DNA of 64,000 bases from Marinimicrococcus sp033875255 (GCA_033875255.1 JAWZSN010000001.1:1-64000), one strand, 5' to 3'. Positions 17,959 to 27,258 are shown, numbered from the stretch's first letter. The notes: generated from the letters alone by a model not told the origin. Numbers and translations are program-made.

Positions 17959-18951
17959 TCAGGCCTCGGACAGGATCCCGGCGTAGAGCGCGGGGTCGAC
18001 GTTGCCGCCGGAGGCCACCACCGCCACGGTGCGGCCACGGCAGTCGAGGATGCCGGAGAGGGCGGCCGCCAGCGCCACCGCACCGCCGGGCTCGATCACC
18101 AGCTTGAGCTCACGGAAGGCGATGCGCATGGCCTCGCGGACCAGCGCCTCCTCCACCACCAGCCCGCTCTTGAGCTGGTGGCGGTTGACCTCGAAGGTGA
18201 GTTCGCCGGGATTGGGCGAGAGCAGGGCGTCGCAGATCGAGCTCTTGCCGGGCTCGTTGGTGAGCCGCTCGCCGGCCGCCAGCGAGCGGGCATGGTCGTC
18301 GAACCCTGCAGGCTCGGCACAGTGCAGCTCGATCGCCGGGAAGGAGGCGCGCAGCGCCACGCCGCAGCCGGCGATGAGGCCGCCGCCGCTGCTGTTGGCG
18401 GCGGCGGCATCGATGGTGACGCCCAGCTCGCGGGCCTGCTCGGCGATCTCGAGCCCCGCCGTGCCCTGGCCCGCCATGATCCGCGGGTCGTCATAGGGCT
18501 TCACCAGTGCTGCCCCGGTGCGCGCCACGATCTGCTCGCCGATGGCCTCGCGGGATTCGCCGAACCGGTCGTAGGTGACCACTTCGGCACCCAGCGCCTT
18601 TGTGTTCTCGAGCTTGATGCGCGGCGCGTCGGCCGGCATCACGATGGTGGCCTTCTTGCCGAGCAGGCGCGCCGCCAGCGCCACGCCCTGGGCGTGGTTG
18701 CCCGAGGAATAGGCCACCACCGCCGGCGCCTCGATCTGGCTGATCGTGTTGTAGGCGCCCCGGAACTTGAAGGAGCCTGTCCGCTGCAGGGGCTCCGCCT
18801 TCACCAGCAGCCGGCCGCCTACCCGGGCGTTGAGCACCTCGCTCTCCAGAAGCGGCGTGCGCACCGCGATACCCTTCAGGCACGCGGCGGCGCGGCGCAC
18901 ATCCTCGATCGTCAGCAGCGGGCGGCCCGCCTGCGCGGTTGCGGATGTCAT
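17959..18951 (-). CDS. Threonine/serine dehydratase-like PLP enzyme
   Basis: 330 residues. Fold-type II PLP enzyme of the threonine dehydratase/serine racemase group. The Schiff-base lysine is Lys62 in GSFKFRGA, the phosphate-binding glycine loop is SSGGGLIAG, and AYSSGNHAQGVALAA is the usual substrate loop. There is no C-terminal ACT-like domain, so it is the short catabolic/unregulated type. 15 bp downstream of the haloacid dehalogenase-like gene on the same strand. Could be a threonine dehydratase, a hydroxyaspartate dehydratase or an EutB-like enzyme; context does not decide. Confidence 0.82.
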   Translation of the reverse strand: MTSATAQAGRPLLTIEDVRRAAACLKGIAVRTPLLESEVLNARVGGRLLVKAEPLQRTGSFKFRGAYNTISQIEAPAVVAYSSGNHAQGVALAARLLGKKATIVMPADAPRIKLENTKALGAEVVTYDRFGESREAIGEQIVARTGAALVKPYDDPRIMAGQGTAGLEIAEQARELGVTIDAAAANSSGGGLIAGCGVALRASFPAIELHCAEPAGFDDHARSLAAGERLTNEPGKSSICDALLSPNPGELTFEVNRHQLKSGLVVEEALVREAMRIAFRELKLVIEPGGAVALAAALSGILDCRGRTVAVVASGGNVDPALYAGILSEA

Positions 18952-18966
18952 CGTCGTTCGAGGCTC

Positions 18967-19656
18967 CTAAGGAGAGGGGGAGGCGAGGCCCAGCAGGGCC
19001 GGAAGGCCGGACAGATCCTCGAGCGTGACGGCGAGCTGGCCCGGCAGGCGCTCCGGCGGCACGCCGCCGCGATTGACCCAGATGGTCTGGAACCCGAAGC
19101 AGGCAGCGCCGTGGGCGTCCCAGCCGTTCGAGGACACGAAGACGATCTCGCCGGGCGGCAGGCCCAGCTGGCCCACCGCCAATCGGTAGACCTCCGGCGA
19201 CGGCTTGAAGAGGCCCGCCTGCTCGACGGACAGGACGCCGTCGAGCAGCTCCTCGAGCCCCGCGCTCTCAAAGCCCGCCGCCAGCATGTCCGGTGTACCG
19301 TTGGAGAGCACCAGGCAGCGCAGCCCGCCCTTGCGCAGCGTCCGCAGCACGGCCACCACCTCGGGATAGGGGCGCAATTCGCGATAGGCGCCCAGCAGCC
19401 GGTCGCGGATCGCCCGGTCGGCCACGCCGTGCGCCTCGAGCGCATAGTCGAGCGCGTCCGCGGTCAGGCCCTCGAAGTCACGGTGCCGTCCCATCAGCGA
19501 GCGCAGCCAGCTATATTCGAGCTGCCGTCGGCGCCACAGCTCGCCCACCGCCTGCGCCTTCTCGCCGAGCACGTCCTGGCAGGGGGCGATGGCCGAGGCA
19601 AGGTCCAGCAGCGTGCCGTAGGCGTCGAACACGCAGGCGCCCGCCGTCAGCCTCAC
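18967..19656 (-). CDS. Haloacid dehalogenase type II-like hydrolase
   Basis: 229 residues. HAD-superfamily hydrolase: the nucleophile is Asp11 in VFDAYGTLLDL, the Ser/Asn motif is LVLSNGTPDML, the lysine is in LFKPSPEVY, and the acidic motif is VSSNGWDAHGA. This set is the L-2-haloacid dehalogenase signature. Starts with GTG overlapping the stop of the transglycosylase gene (GTGA). True substrate unknown; many such proteins are phosphatases or act on short haloacids. Confidence 0.8.
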   Translation of the reverse strand: MRLTAGACVFDAYGTLLDLASAIAPCQDVLGEKAQAVGELWRRRQLEYSWLRSLMGRHRDFEGLTADALDYALEAHGVADRAIRDRLLGAYRELRPYPEVVAVLRTLRKGGLRCLVLSNGTPDMLAAGFESAGLEELLDGVLSVEQAGLFKPSPEVYRLAVGQLGLPPGEIVFVSSNGWDAHGAACFGFQTIWVNRGGVPPERLPGQLAVTLEDLSGLPALLGLASPSP

Positions 19657-21713
19657 GAGGCCTCTCCCAGAAAGTCGCGAAGCTCGGCCGAAGCGCCGCT
19701 CGTGCCGCTGGCGAAGCGCACCCGGCGCATGCCGCCCGAGCGCAGCAGAACCCGGTAGACCTCGCTGGATTCGATCACCCGCTGCACATAGTTGCGGGTC
19801 TCCCGGTAGGGAATGCTCTCGAGCCAGTCGATGAGGTCGTGGCGGTCCAGGCGGCGGGGGTCGCCGAAGCTCGCGATCCACTGGTCCACCCGATTCGGCC
19901 CGGCATTGTAGGCGGCCAGGGCCAGAGGCACCGAGCCCTCGAAGCGCGCGAGCTGGCTCGCCAGGTAGGCGCCGCCGAGCCTCACATTGTAGTGCGGGTC
20001 GCCGGTGAGCCCGGCGGCGTCGTAGGGCATGCCCAGGGCCGCCGCGGTGAGCTTGGCGGTGCCCGGCATGAGCTGCATGAGGCCCCGCGCTCCGGCCCGG
20101 CTCACTGCTTGGGAGTCGAACTGGCTCTCCTGGCGCGCCACCGCGAGGATAAGCGCCGTCTCGGGGAGGCCGGCCTCGTCGAGCGGCGGCAGCTCTGGCA
20201 CCGGGAACGCCGCCGCCGGATCGAGGGCGCCCTCGCGGCTCGCCGCCTTGCCGATGCTCACCACCAGCTCGGGCCGCCCGCAGGCGGCGGCGAGATCGGC
20301 CACCAGCTCGAGCGCCACCGTGTCCTGGCCGGCGTCGGCCGCCAGCTTGCGCAGGAAGAGGGCGGCGTCGCCGGCGATGCCCGTCACGCACAGGCGCGTC
20401 GTCAGCCGCACCAGCGGCAGCTTTGCAAAGGCATCGCGGCGCGCGGCGGGGACCGGGGCCGAGGCGAGGCGCATGTCGGGCGCCTGGCCCAGCTCGACGG
20501 CCGCCTGTTGGCCATAGAAGGTGGTGCCGTGGCGGGCGGCGCGCTCGTACCAGATCCGCGCATCCCCGGGCCGGCCCATGGCCGCGCGGGCGCGCCCGGC
20601 CCAGTAGGCGGCGCGGCTGCGGCTGATCGGTGTCGAGACCCCGTCATAGAGGGTCCAAAAATGCTTGAGAGCCGTCTCCGGCCGGTCGAGGAAGCGCAGC
20701 GCCAGCCAGCCCGCCAGCCACTCCGCCTCGGCGAACGCCACGCCGCTTTCCTGGCCGTGGCCGCTGGCCAGGCGATAGGCGAGGCGGTAGTCGCGGGCGT
20801 CGAGCGCCTCGCGGGTCTGGTAGGCGCGCTCGTACCACCACGCGGCCGGCCGTACCGGCGCGCCTTTCGTCGCCAGCAGCAGCTCGCGAGCACCTTCCAT
20901 GTGGCCGCCGAGGCGGCGCCAGCGCAGCCTGTCGAAGGCGAGGCCCGGATCGTCCTGAAGGGCTCCGGGCACGGCGCGCACCGCCGCGTCGACGCCCGGC
21001 AGGCGCTGCTGCAGCCGGATTCTCGCCCGGGCGACGGCCTGGCGGCCGGCATCGACCCGTGGGAACATGCGCTCCGCCTGGTCATGCCGACCGTCCCAGA
21101 GCAGCCGCTCGAGGCGGGCGGCATGGTCCTGCGGCCGCAACAGCCGGCCGAACAGGCGCAGCGCGTACTGCTCCTCGTCGACGCCGTAATCGTCCTCGAC
21201 CCAGCTCAGCCGCACCGCGGCCGCGGCCTCGCCCTCGCGGCCGGCGGCGAGCAGTGATTCGGCGTGGCGAAGCCGGCCCTGGCGGGTGCGCGGCGGCGTG
21301 TCGGCGAAAAAGGCGAGCCGCTCGCTGTGCGGCACGCTGGCGTCGATCGAGCCTTCGGCGGCAGTCCGCAGCGAGGCCAGCGCCGGCCAGTCAGGATGCT
21401 GCGCCAGAAAGTCGCGATAGGCCTCGAAGGGCAGCCGCTCGCCGCTGCGCAGCCGCCGCCATGTGACCCAGCTTGCCAGCTCGTCCCCGCCGTTGCGCCG
21501 CGAGTCGGCGGCGGCCGTGGCCCAGTCGCCCGCCTCGACGGCGCGCAGCAGGCCGGCCACCGGGTCGGCGCCGGCCGGGCCGCCATGGAGCAGGCCCAGC
21601 GCGAAGGCCAGGCACGCCAGGGCGGGGGCGCGCAAACGCAGGGCGGTGGCGGTGCGGGCGCAGCCGCCGGCTGCTTGCCGCTCCCCTGGTGGGGCTTTAT
21701 GGTCCGTGCTCAA
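19653..21713 (-). CDS. Soluble lytic murein transglycosylase (Slt family)
   Basis: 686 residues if the TTG at 21713 is the start; no ATG is available before the signal peptide, which reads RLRAPALACLAFALGLLHGG with cleavage near AGADP. A long alpha-helical region is followed by a C-terminal SLT domain with the catalytic Glu in AVARQESQFD and the GLMQLMP, GDPHYNVRLG and ALAAYNAGPNRV motifs. Cleaves peptidoglycan glycan strands in the periplasm, releasing 1,6-anhydromuropeptides. Divergent from dapA across only 36 bp and translationally coupled to the downstream hydrolase gene. Confidence 0.88.
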   Translation of the reverse strand: MSTDHKAPPGERQAAGGCARTATALRLRAPALACLAFALGLLHGGPAGADPVAGLLRAVEAGDWATAAADSRRNGGDELASWVTWRRLRSGERLPFEAYRDFLAQHPDWPALASLRTAAEGSIDASVPHSERLAFFADTPPRTRQGRLRHAESLLAAGREGEAAAAVRLSWVEDDYGVDEEQYALRLFGRLLRPQDHAARLERLLWDGRHDQAERMFPRVDAGRQAVARARIRLQQRLPGVDAAVRAVPGALQDDPGLAFDRLRWRRLGGHMEGARELLLATKGAPVRPAAWWYERAYQTREALDARDYRLAYRLASGHGQESGVAFAEAEWLAGWLALRFLDRPETALKHFWTLYDGVSTPISRSRAAYWAGRARAAMGRPGDARIWYERAARHGTTFYGQQAAVELGQAPDMRLASAPVPAARRDAFAKLPLVRLTTRLCVTGIAGDAALFLRKLAADAGQDTVALELVADLAAACGRPELVVSIGKAASREGALDPAAAFPVPELPPLDEAGLPETALILAVARQESQFDSQAVSRAGARGLMQLMPGTAKLTAAALGMPYDAAGLTGDPHYNVRLGGAYLASQLARFEGSVPLALAAYNAGPNRVDQWIASFGDPRRLDRHDLIDWLESIPYRETRNYVQRVIESSEVYRVLLRSGGMRRVRFASGTSGASAELRDFLGEAS

Positions 21714-21749
21714 CCGTTCAAGACCGTGTAAGCGTAAAGGTGGAACGAC

Positions 21750-22625
21750 ATGTTCCGTGGCTCGATTGTGGCGTTGGTGACCCCGTTTCGCAACGGGGCG
21801 TTCGATGAGGACGCCTTCGAGGATCTCATCGAATGGCATCTGGCGGAAGGGACCGATGGCTTCGTGCCCGTCGGGACCACCGGGGAGAGCCCGACCCTCA
21901 GCCACGCCGAGCACGAGCGGGTGATCGAGCTGTGCATCGCCAGGGTGGCGGGCCGCGCGCCGGTCATCGCCGGCACCGGCTCGAACTCGACCGACGAGGC
22001 CATCAGCCTTACCCGTCATGCAAAGGAGTGCGGTGCCGACGCGGCGCTGGTCGTCACACCCTATTACAACAAGCCGACCCAGGAAGGGCTGTTCCGGCAT
22101 TTCCAGGCCATCCACGACGCGGTCGACATCCCGCTCATCATCTACAACATTCCCGGCCGCAGCGTCATCGACATGACGGTGGACACGATGGCCCGCCTGG
22201 CCGAGCTGCCGCGGATCGCTGGCGTGAAGGATGCGACCGGCGACATGATGCGGCCGTTGTGGACCGCCGAGCGCTGCGGGCCGGATTTCTGCCAGCTCAC
22301 CGGCGAGGACGCCACCAACCTGGCGTTCCTGGCGCACGGCGGGCATGGCAGCATCTCGGTTACCGCCAATGTCGCCCCGGGCCTGTGCGCACGGATGCAG
22401 GATGCCTGGGCTGCCGGCCGACCCGGCGAGGCGCTGGAGATCCACCGCCGGCTGGCGCCGCTGCACCGTGCGCTGTTCTGCGAGACCAGCCCGGCCCCGG
22501 TGAAGTACGCTCTCTCACGCCTCGGCCGCTGCGAGAACAGCCTGCGGCTGCCGATGGTCGAGCTGACGCCGGCCGGGCGCGCCCAGGTGGACGCCGCACT
22601 GGTCGCGGCCGGCCTGATCGACTGA
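21750..22625 (+). CDS. dapA: 4-hydroxy-tetrahydrodipicolinate synthase DapA
   Basis: 291 residues. Condenses pyruvate with L-aspartate semialdehyde in lysine and diaminopimelate synthesis. The GTTGESPTL pyruvate-binding motif, the Tyr in LIIYNIPGRS and the Schiff-base Lys in IAGVKDATGDM are intact. AAAGGTGG precedes the ATG. smpB follows after 6 bp. Confidence 0.96.
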   Translation: MFRGSIVALVTPFRNGAFDEDAFEDLIEWHLAEGTDGFVPVGTTGESPTLSHAEHERVIELCIARVAGRAPVIAGTGSNSTDEAISLTRHAKECGADAALVVTPYYNKPTQEGLFRHFQAIHDAVDIPLIIYNIPGRSVIDMTVDTMARLAELPRIAGVKDATGDMMRPLWTAERCGPDFCQLTGEDATNLAFLAHGGHGSISVTANVAPGLCARMQDAWAAGRPGEALEIHRRLAPLHRALFCETSPAPVKYALSRLGRCENSLRLPMVELTPAGRAQVDAALVAAGLID

Positions 22626-22631
22626 GGACGC

Positions 22632-23111
22632 ATGGCGAAGAACAGCGGGGGACGCAAGCTCGTCGCCCAGAATCGCAAGGCGTTCTACGACTATGCGATC
22701 GAGGAGCGCTTCGAGGCCGGGCTGATCCTCGAGGGCAGCGAGGTCAAGTCGCTGCGCGAGGGGCGGGCCACCATCACCGAGGCGCATGCGGGCGAGATGA
22801 GCGGCGATCTCTGGTTGTTCAACGCCTACATCCCTGAATATGGCGGCGCCAATCAGTTCAACCACGAGGTGCGGCGGCCGCGGAAGCTGCTCATGCGGCG
22901 CCGCGAGATCAGCCGCCTGTTGGGCCAGGTCCAGCGCAAGGGCATGACGCTGGTGCCGCTGAGCGTCTATTTCACGCCGCGCGGCTGGGCCAAGGTCGAG
23001 CTCGGCCTCGCCAAGGGCAAGCAGACCCACGACAAACGCGCCGCTATCAAGGACCGTGACTGGAAGCGCGAGAAGGAGCGGGTCATGCGCGAGGGCCACA
23101 AGGGCGAGTGA
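22632..23111 (+). CDS. smpB: SsrA-binding protein SmpB
   Basis: 159 residues. Binds tmRNA and delivers it to stalled ribosomes for trans-translation. Conserved segments NRKAFYDYAIEERFEAG, ILEGSEVKSLREG and the basic C-terminal tail (KRAAIKDRDWKREKERVM) are present. The dapA–smpB order is common in this bacterial group. The tmRNA gene itself was not seen here. Confidence 0.96.
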   Translation: MAKNSGGRKLVAQNRKAFYDYAIEERFEAGLILEGSEVKSLREGRATITEAHAGEMSGDLWLFNAYIPEYGGANQFNHEVRRPRKLLMRRREISRLLGQVQRKGMTLVPLSVYFTPRGWAKVELGLAKGKQTHDKRAAIKDRDWKREKERVMREGHKGE

Positions 23112-23185
23112 CGGCCGCCGGAGTCACTCTTCCTTAAGGCATCTGTCGCATCCTGCGGGCCGGCAACATCGGCTCACGGGGCGGC

Positions 23186-24064
23186 ATGCTGGCTCTCGTC
23201 GGACTTGCACTGGTGGTGGTGATGGTGTTCGGCGGCTATCTTCTGGCCGGCGGCAAGTTCGCCATCATCCTGCACGCGCTGCCCTTCGAGATGATGATGA
23301 TCGGTGGGGCCGCGGTCGGCTCCTTCATGACCGCCAACGGCGCCCATGTCGTCAAGGGTGCGCTGGTCGACATGAAGCGGGTGGTGAGCGGCCCGCAATG
23401 GTCGCGCGACGATTATCGCGACCTGCTCTCGCTCATGTTCATGATCGTCAAGCTGCTCAAGACCCGCGGGGTGCTGGTCCTCGAGAGCCATGTCGAGCGG
23501 CCCGGCGAGAGCAGCCTGTTCGCCCGCTATCCCCGGATCGCCGGCGACCATTTCGCGCTCGACTTCATCGCCGACACGGTCCGCATGATGACCATGAGCA
23601 TGGACGACCCGTTCCAGGTCGAGGAGTGCATGCAGCGTCAGCTGCGCAAGCACCACGCCGAGCTTCACGCCCGCGGCATCGCCCTGCAGAACGTCGCCGA
23701 CGCCATGCCGGCGCTGGGCATCGTGGCGGCGGTCTTGGGCGTGGTGAAGACGATGGCCTCTATCAACGAGCCGGTGGAGGTGCTGGGGGCGATGATCGGC
23801 GGGGCGCTGGTAGGCACCTTCCTGGGCGTCTATCTGGCCTACGGCTTCGTCGGGCCGATAGCCGCCCGGATGCTGCAGACCTACGACGACGACGCGCAGT
23901 TCTACGCCATCATCCGCGACTGCCTTGTGGGCTATCTCCAGGGCCATTCGGCACCCGTCGCGGTCGAGCTGGCGCGCGGCAACGTGCCCAGCATGGTCCA
24001 GCCGACCTTCCACGAGATGGACGGGGTGCTGGCCGGCCTGCCCTCCGACCCGCTGGCGGCCTGA
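23186..24064 (+). CDS. motA: Flagellar stator protein MotA
   Basis: 292 residues. Proton-channel stator subunit in the inner membrane, with two N-terminal membrane helices, a long cytoplasmic loop and two C-terminal helices (DAMPALGIVAAVLGVV; LGAMIGGALVGTFLGVYLAYGF). Couples ion flow to flagellar rotation with MotB. motB follows after one base. There are no other flagellar genes nearby, so the motor itself is encoded elsewhere. Confidence 0.94.
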   Translation: MLALVGLALVVVMVFGGYLLAGGKFAIILHALPFEMMMIGGAAVGSFMTANGAHVVKGALVDMKRVVSGPQWSRDDYRDLLSLMFMIVKLLKTRGVLVLESHVERPGESSLFARYPRIAGDHFALDFIADTVRMMTMSMDDPFQVEECMQRQLRKHHAELHARGIALQNVADAMPALGIVAAVLGVVKTMASINEPVEVLGAMIGGALVGTFLGVYLAYGFVGPIAARMLQTYDDDAQFYAIIRDCLVGYLQGHSAPVAVELARGNVPSMVQPTFHEMDGVLAGLPSDPLAA

Positions 24065-24065
24065 G

Positions 24066-24977
24066 ATGAACCGCGACCGCCCGCTGGTCATCAAGCGCGT
24101 GCCGCCCGCCGCCGGCCATGCCAGGCACGGTGGCGCGTGGAAGGTCGCCTATGCCGACTTCGTGACGGCGATGATGGCCTTCTTTCTGCTTCTCTGGCTG
24201 CTCAGCACCTCGAGCGAGGACACCCTCAAGGGCCTCGCCGAATATTTCAGCGAGGCGGTCATCCAAAACGGCCCGCCCGGCGGCGTGGACGGCATCCTCG
24301 CGGGCATGAGCGTGCGGCCTTCGCCGTTCGCGCCGAGCTCGATGCCCGCCGGTCCCGAGCAGCGCTTGCGGTTGCGCACCGAGCGCCAGCCCGAGGCGAC
24401 GCTGGGGCTGGCGGGGGTGCCCCTGACCGCGCATGACGAGGCGATGGACGATGAGTCCTTCGAGCGGGAGCGCGAGCGGCGCGAGCGCGAGAGCTTCGAG
24501 GCGGCGCGCGCCGCGCTGTTCGATGCTCTGGAGCGCTCGCCCGATCTGGGGCGGTTCCGCGACAGCCTGCTGGTCGACCAGACGCCGGAGGGCCTGCGCA
24601 TCCAGATCCTCGACCGCGACCAGTATGCGATGTTCCCGGTCGGCAGCGACGAGATGTACCCGCACACGCGCGAGCTGCTCGAGCTGGTCGTGCGATCGAT
24701 CGCGAATCTGCCAAACCGGCTGTCGATCCGCGGCCACACGGACGCGTTGCCTTTCGCTCCCGGCGCCGAGTACGACAACTGGCGGCTCTCCACCGACCGC
24801 GCCAACGCCACCCGCAGCGCGATGCTCGCCGCAGGCCTCGCCAGCCCGAGGGTGGTCGAGGTGGTCGGCAGGGCCGACGCCGACCCGCTCTTTGCCGAAG
24901 CCCCGCAGGATCCGAGGAACCGGCGGATCTCGCTCGTCCTGCTGCACGAGCGGCCACCGCCGGCAGCGGCCCCTTGA
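24066..24977 (+). CDS. motB: Flagellar stator protein MotB
   Basis: 303 residues. Single membrane helix with the essential proton-accepting Asp31 (AYADFVTAMMAFFLLLWLL), a charged linker rich in Glu/Arg around residues 125–150, and a C-terminal OmpA-like peptidoglycan-binding domain (LSIRGHTDALPF; NWRLSTDRANATR; NRRISLVL). Anchors MotA to the wall. The plug segment after the helix is not obvious. Confidence 0.94.
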   Translation: MNRDRPLVIKRVPPAAGHARHGGAWKVAYADFVTAMMAFFLLLWLLSTSSEDTLKGLAEYFSEAVIQNGPPGGVDGILAGMSVRPSPFAPSSMPAGPEQRLRLRTERQPEATLGLAGVPLTAHDEAMDDESFERERERRERESFEAARAALFDALERSPDLGRFRDSLLVDQTPEGLRIQILDRDQYAMFPVGSDEMYPHTRELLELVVRSIANLPNRLSIRGHTDALPFAPGAEYDNWRLSTDRANATRSAMLAAGLASPRVVEVVGRADADPLFAEAPQDPRNRRISLVLLHERPPPAAAP

Positions 24978-25065
24978 CGGTGCGGGTCCGTGCGTCAAGC
25001 TGCTGCGGGGCAGGGCCGGCGCGGCCGGTGCACCTGACGGCAAGCGGGCTGGCCACGGACGGAGC

Positions 25066-26028
25066 ATGCGGGAACCAAGAGCACTGGCGACGGAGCTTCT
25101 GCCGAGCGGGATCCGCTGCGTGGCCCTGGTCCCGCCCGGAGGAGCGCGGGCGACGGTCCTCGTGCTGCCGGGGCGCGGCGAGTTCATCGAGAAGTACCGA
25201 GAGACCACCTCCCGCCTGCTCGGGCGCGGGCTGGCAGTCGTCAAGTTCGACTGGCGCGGGCAAGGTGGCTCGCGCCGGCTACTGCCCCAGCGTCACCGCG
25301 GCCACATCGCCGACTTCGCGGATTATCTGGAGGATCTCGAGGAGGTCGTCGCGTGGATCCGCAGGCAGGAGCTTCCCGGGCGATGCCTGATCCTCGCCCA
25401 TTCGATGGGCGGCCATGTAGCGCTACGCCGCCTGGCTACGACCCCCGAGCCCTTCCTGGCCGCTGCAATGATCGCGCCTATGTTCGACATCCGCCTGTCG
25501 CTGCCGCGCTGGGTGGTGGAGGTGATCACCCGGGTGGGGACCGGGCTCGGTGCCGCCGGCAGCTATCTGCCGGGCCAGCGCGACCCGGACCTCGCGCGCG
25601 GCCGCTTCGAGGGCAACCGCCTGACCTCCTGTCCCGAGAGCTGGGCAATATGGCGCGAGTTGCTCGCCCGGCACCGGCATCTGACACTGGGTGGCGTCAC
25701 CTATGGCTGGCTGGCGGCCGGCCTGCGCTCGATCCGTCTTTCCCGTGCGCCGGACATGCTGGAGCGCATCGCGACCCCGATCCTCGTGCTGCAGGCCGGA
25801 CAGGACCGCCTGGTCTGCAACCTCGCCCAGGAGGAGTTCGTCCGCCGCCTGCCCGCCGCCCGCCTCGAGCGCTTTCCCGATGCACGTCACGATCTTCTTT
25901 GGGAGCGCAAGCCGGTCCGCGAGGCTGTGCTCGAGAGCATTACGGGCTTCTTCGAGGAGGCGCTGGCAGCACCCCGCCGGCTCGCCGCGCCGGCCCGTCC
26001 CGCCGACCCGGCGATTCGCTCCGGCTGA
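25066..26028 (+). CDS. Alpha/beta hydrolase, monoacylglycerol lipase/lysophospholipase-like
   Basis: 320 residues. Serine hydrolase fold: oxyanion segment LPGRGEFIEKY, DWRGQGGS, nucleophile Ser in LAHSMGGHVALR, probable acid Asp in LQAGQDRLV and His in FPDARHDLLWE. These are the hydrolase_4 (PldB/monoglyceride lipase) motifs. No signal peptide, so cytoplasmic. The C-terminus has an alanine/proline-rich tail of about 20 residues. Substrate unknown. Confidence 0.82.
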   Translation: MREPRALATELLPSGIRCVALVPPGGARATVLVLPGRGEFIEKYRETTSRLLGRGLAVVKFDWRGQGGSRRLLPQRHRGHIADFADYLEDLEEVVAWIRRQELPGRCLILAHSMGGHVALRRLATTPEPFLAAAMIAPMFDIRLSLPRWVVEVITRVGTGLGAAGSYLPGQRDPDLARGRFEGNRLTSCPESWAIWRELLARHRHLTLGGVTYGWLAAGLRSIRLSRAPDMLERIATPILVLQAGQDRLVCNLAQEEFVRRLPAARLERFPDARHDLLWERKPVREAVLESITGFFEEALAAPRRLAAPARPADPAIRSG

Positions 26029-26122
26029 GCCGGCGAGCACAGGCGGCTTCGTGGGAGCGCTTGCCGATTGCCTGGAAGAGGCAGCCGAAGGGGCATCGGG
26101 CAGCCGTCGACCCCGTTATGGC

Positions 26123-26149
26123 GGAGCCGTGCAAGGCGCTGCGCGCGGC
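26123..26149 (+). repeat. GC-rich dispersed repeat, copy 1
   Basis: Contains the 19-mer gcaaggcgctgcgcgcggc (26131–26149), which is found exactly, in reverse orientation, at 26391–26409. Followed by a pyrimidine-rich tail (ttctccttctg), a feature shared with the other copies. Confidence 0.75.
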
Positions 26150-26390
26150 CTTCTCCTTCTGTTGTCTGTCAGCTGGCGGCGATGAGCGGGCAGCGGACCT
26201 TTCAGCTGCCCGGGCGGTCATGCAGGGCCAGGGCTGCGGCATCCGCGCTCATCAGGCGGTCCTTCTCCACCATTCGCGATGGACGCCACACGGCAGGCCG
26301 AAGGTGGATGAGCGGCGGCGGCCACCGCGCCGGGACCGGGCGAGGTGAACCGATTGCCACCACGGCAAACGACAAAGAGCAGAAAAAGCT

Positions 26391-26417
26391 GCCGCGCGCA
26401 GCGCCTTGCGCCGCTCC
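26391..26417 (-). repeat. GC-rich dispersed repeat, copy 2
   Basis: Inverted copy of the element at 26123–26149: 19 identical bases, then cggagc on the distal side in both. Its minus-strand reading is also followed by a pyrimidine-rich tail (agctttttctgctcttt). The two copies enclose 241 bp. Confidence 0.75.
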
Positions 26418-26603
26418 GTCGCTGAAGGCCTGGCCCGGTGTCGAGGCCGCCGCCGGCATCCGTGCCCGGCACCCGCCGCAAGACCTCAACGCGTGTCCTA
26501 GCGGAACAGGACCCGGCTTCAGCCGGTCGGGTTCGTCCATCGTCTTCGCATCGCCCGCGCTCCGAGGAGCCGGCGCCGCCGCAGATGGGCCATGGCGGCC
26601 CGC

Positions 26604-27254
26604 TCAGGCCGCGGCTGCGCGGCGCCTCAGCTCGGCTGCAGCGGCGCCGAGCGCTGCCGCGAACATCTCCGGGGTGAGGCGGCCGGTGTTCACATTGTAG
26701 CGGGAGGAATGGTAGGTGTCGAAGAGGACCGGGCCGTCGGGCAGTTCGTGCCGTGCGCCGTGCCCGAAGGGAAAGGCGGCGAGTCGCAGGCCCAGGGTGC
26801 GCAGCACTGCGTCGTGCGCTATGCGGCCCAGCGCCAGGACGACCTGCGGCGGCGTTCCCGCGCGCAGCTCGTCCTCGAGGAACGGGCGGCAGGCCGCCAC
26901 CTCGGCGCCGACCGGCTTGTTGGCCGGCGGCACGCAGCGCACCGCGTTGGTGACCCGGCAGTCGAGGAGCTCCAGCCCATCGTCGGGGCGCGCCTCGAAA
27001 TCGCCGCGGCTCAGGCCTTCAGCGCCCAACGCCGGGTAAAGCACGGCGCCGGCGAAGTCGCCGGTGAACGGGCGGCCGGTCCGGTTGGCGCCGCGCAGGC
27101 CGGGCGCCAAGCCGACTACCAGAAGGCCGCCGTCCGAGGCTCCGAAGGAGGGCACGGGGGCGTTGTGCCAGTCCGGATGCGCGGCGCGCTGCTCCTCGCG
27201 GAACGAGGCGAGGCGCGGGCAGCGCCGGCAGTCGCGGTCGGGAACGCGGCGCAC
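26604..27254 (-). CDS. Type 5 uracil-DNA glycosylase (UdgB)
   Basis: 216 residues from GTG 27254, which begins four bases after the stop of the NYN gene; longer in-frame starts overlap that gene. Removes uracil from DNA. Cysteines in PDRDCRRCPRL and in the LLDCRVTNAVRC segment fit the iron-sulfur ligands of the family; VVGLAPGLRGANRTGRPF is motif 1 and DTYHSSRYN is the C-terminal motif. The active-site motif lacks the polar residue of family 1 enzymes, as expected for type 5. Confidence 0.88.
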   Translation of the reverse strand: MRRVPDRDCRRCPRLASFREEQRAAHPDWHNAPVPSFGASDGGLLVVGLAPGLRGANRTGRPFTGDFAGAVLYPALGAEGLSRGDFEARPDDGLELLDCRVTNAVRCVPPANKPVGAEVAACRPFLEDELRAGTPPQVVLALGRIAHDAVLRTLGLRLAAFPFGHGARHELPDGPVLFDTYHSSRYNVNTGRLTPEMFAAALGAAAAELRRRAAAA

Positions 27255-27258
27255 CGGC

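Larger units (their letters stand above)
26029..26603. other. 575-bp spacer with inverted repeat pair, no supported gene
   Basis: No open frame here has family features or a convincing ribosome binding site. It holds two inverted copies of a GC-rich repeat (26123–26149 and 26391–26417). The nonamer acgaacccg is on the minus strand at 26528–26536, the same word that recurs in the decayed genes at both window ends. The spacer separates the convergent hydrolase and uracil-DNA glycosylase genes. Confidence 0.6.

Noticed and set aside
17836..19758. A 640-codon plus-strand frame over the dehydratase and dehalogenase genes
   Set aside because: Both minus-strand genes have intact catalytic motifs; the plus frame has none.
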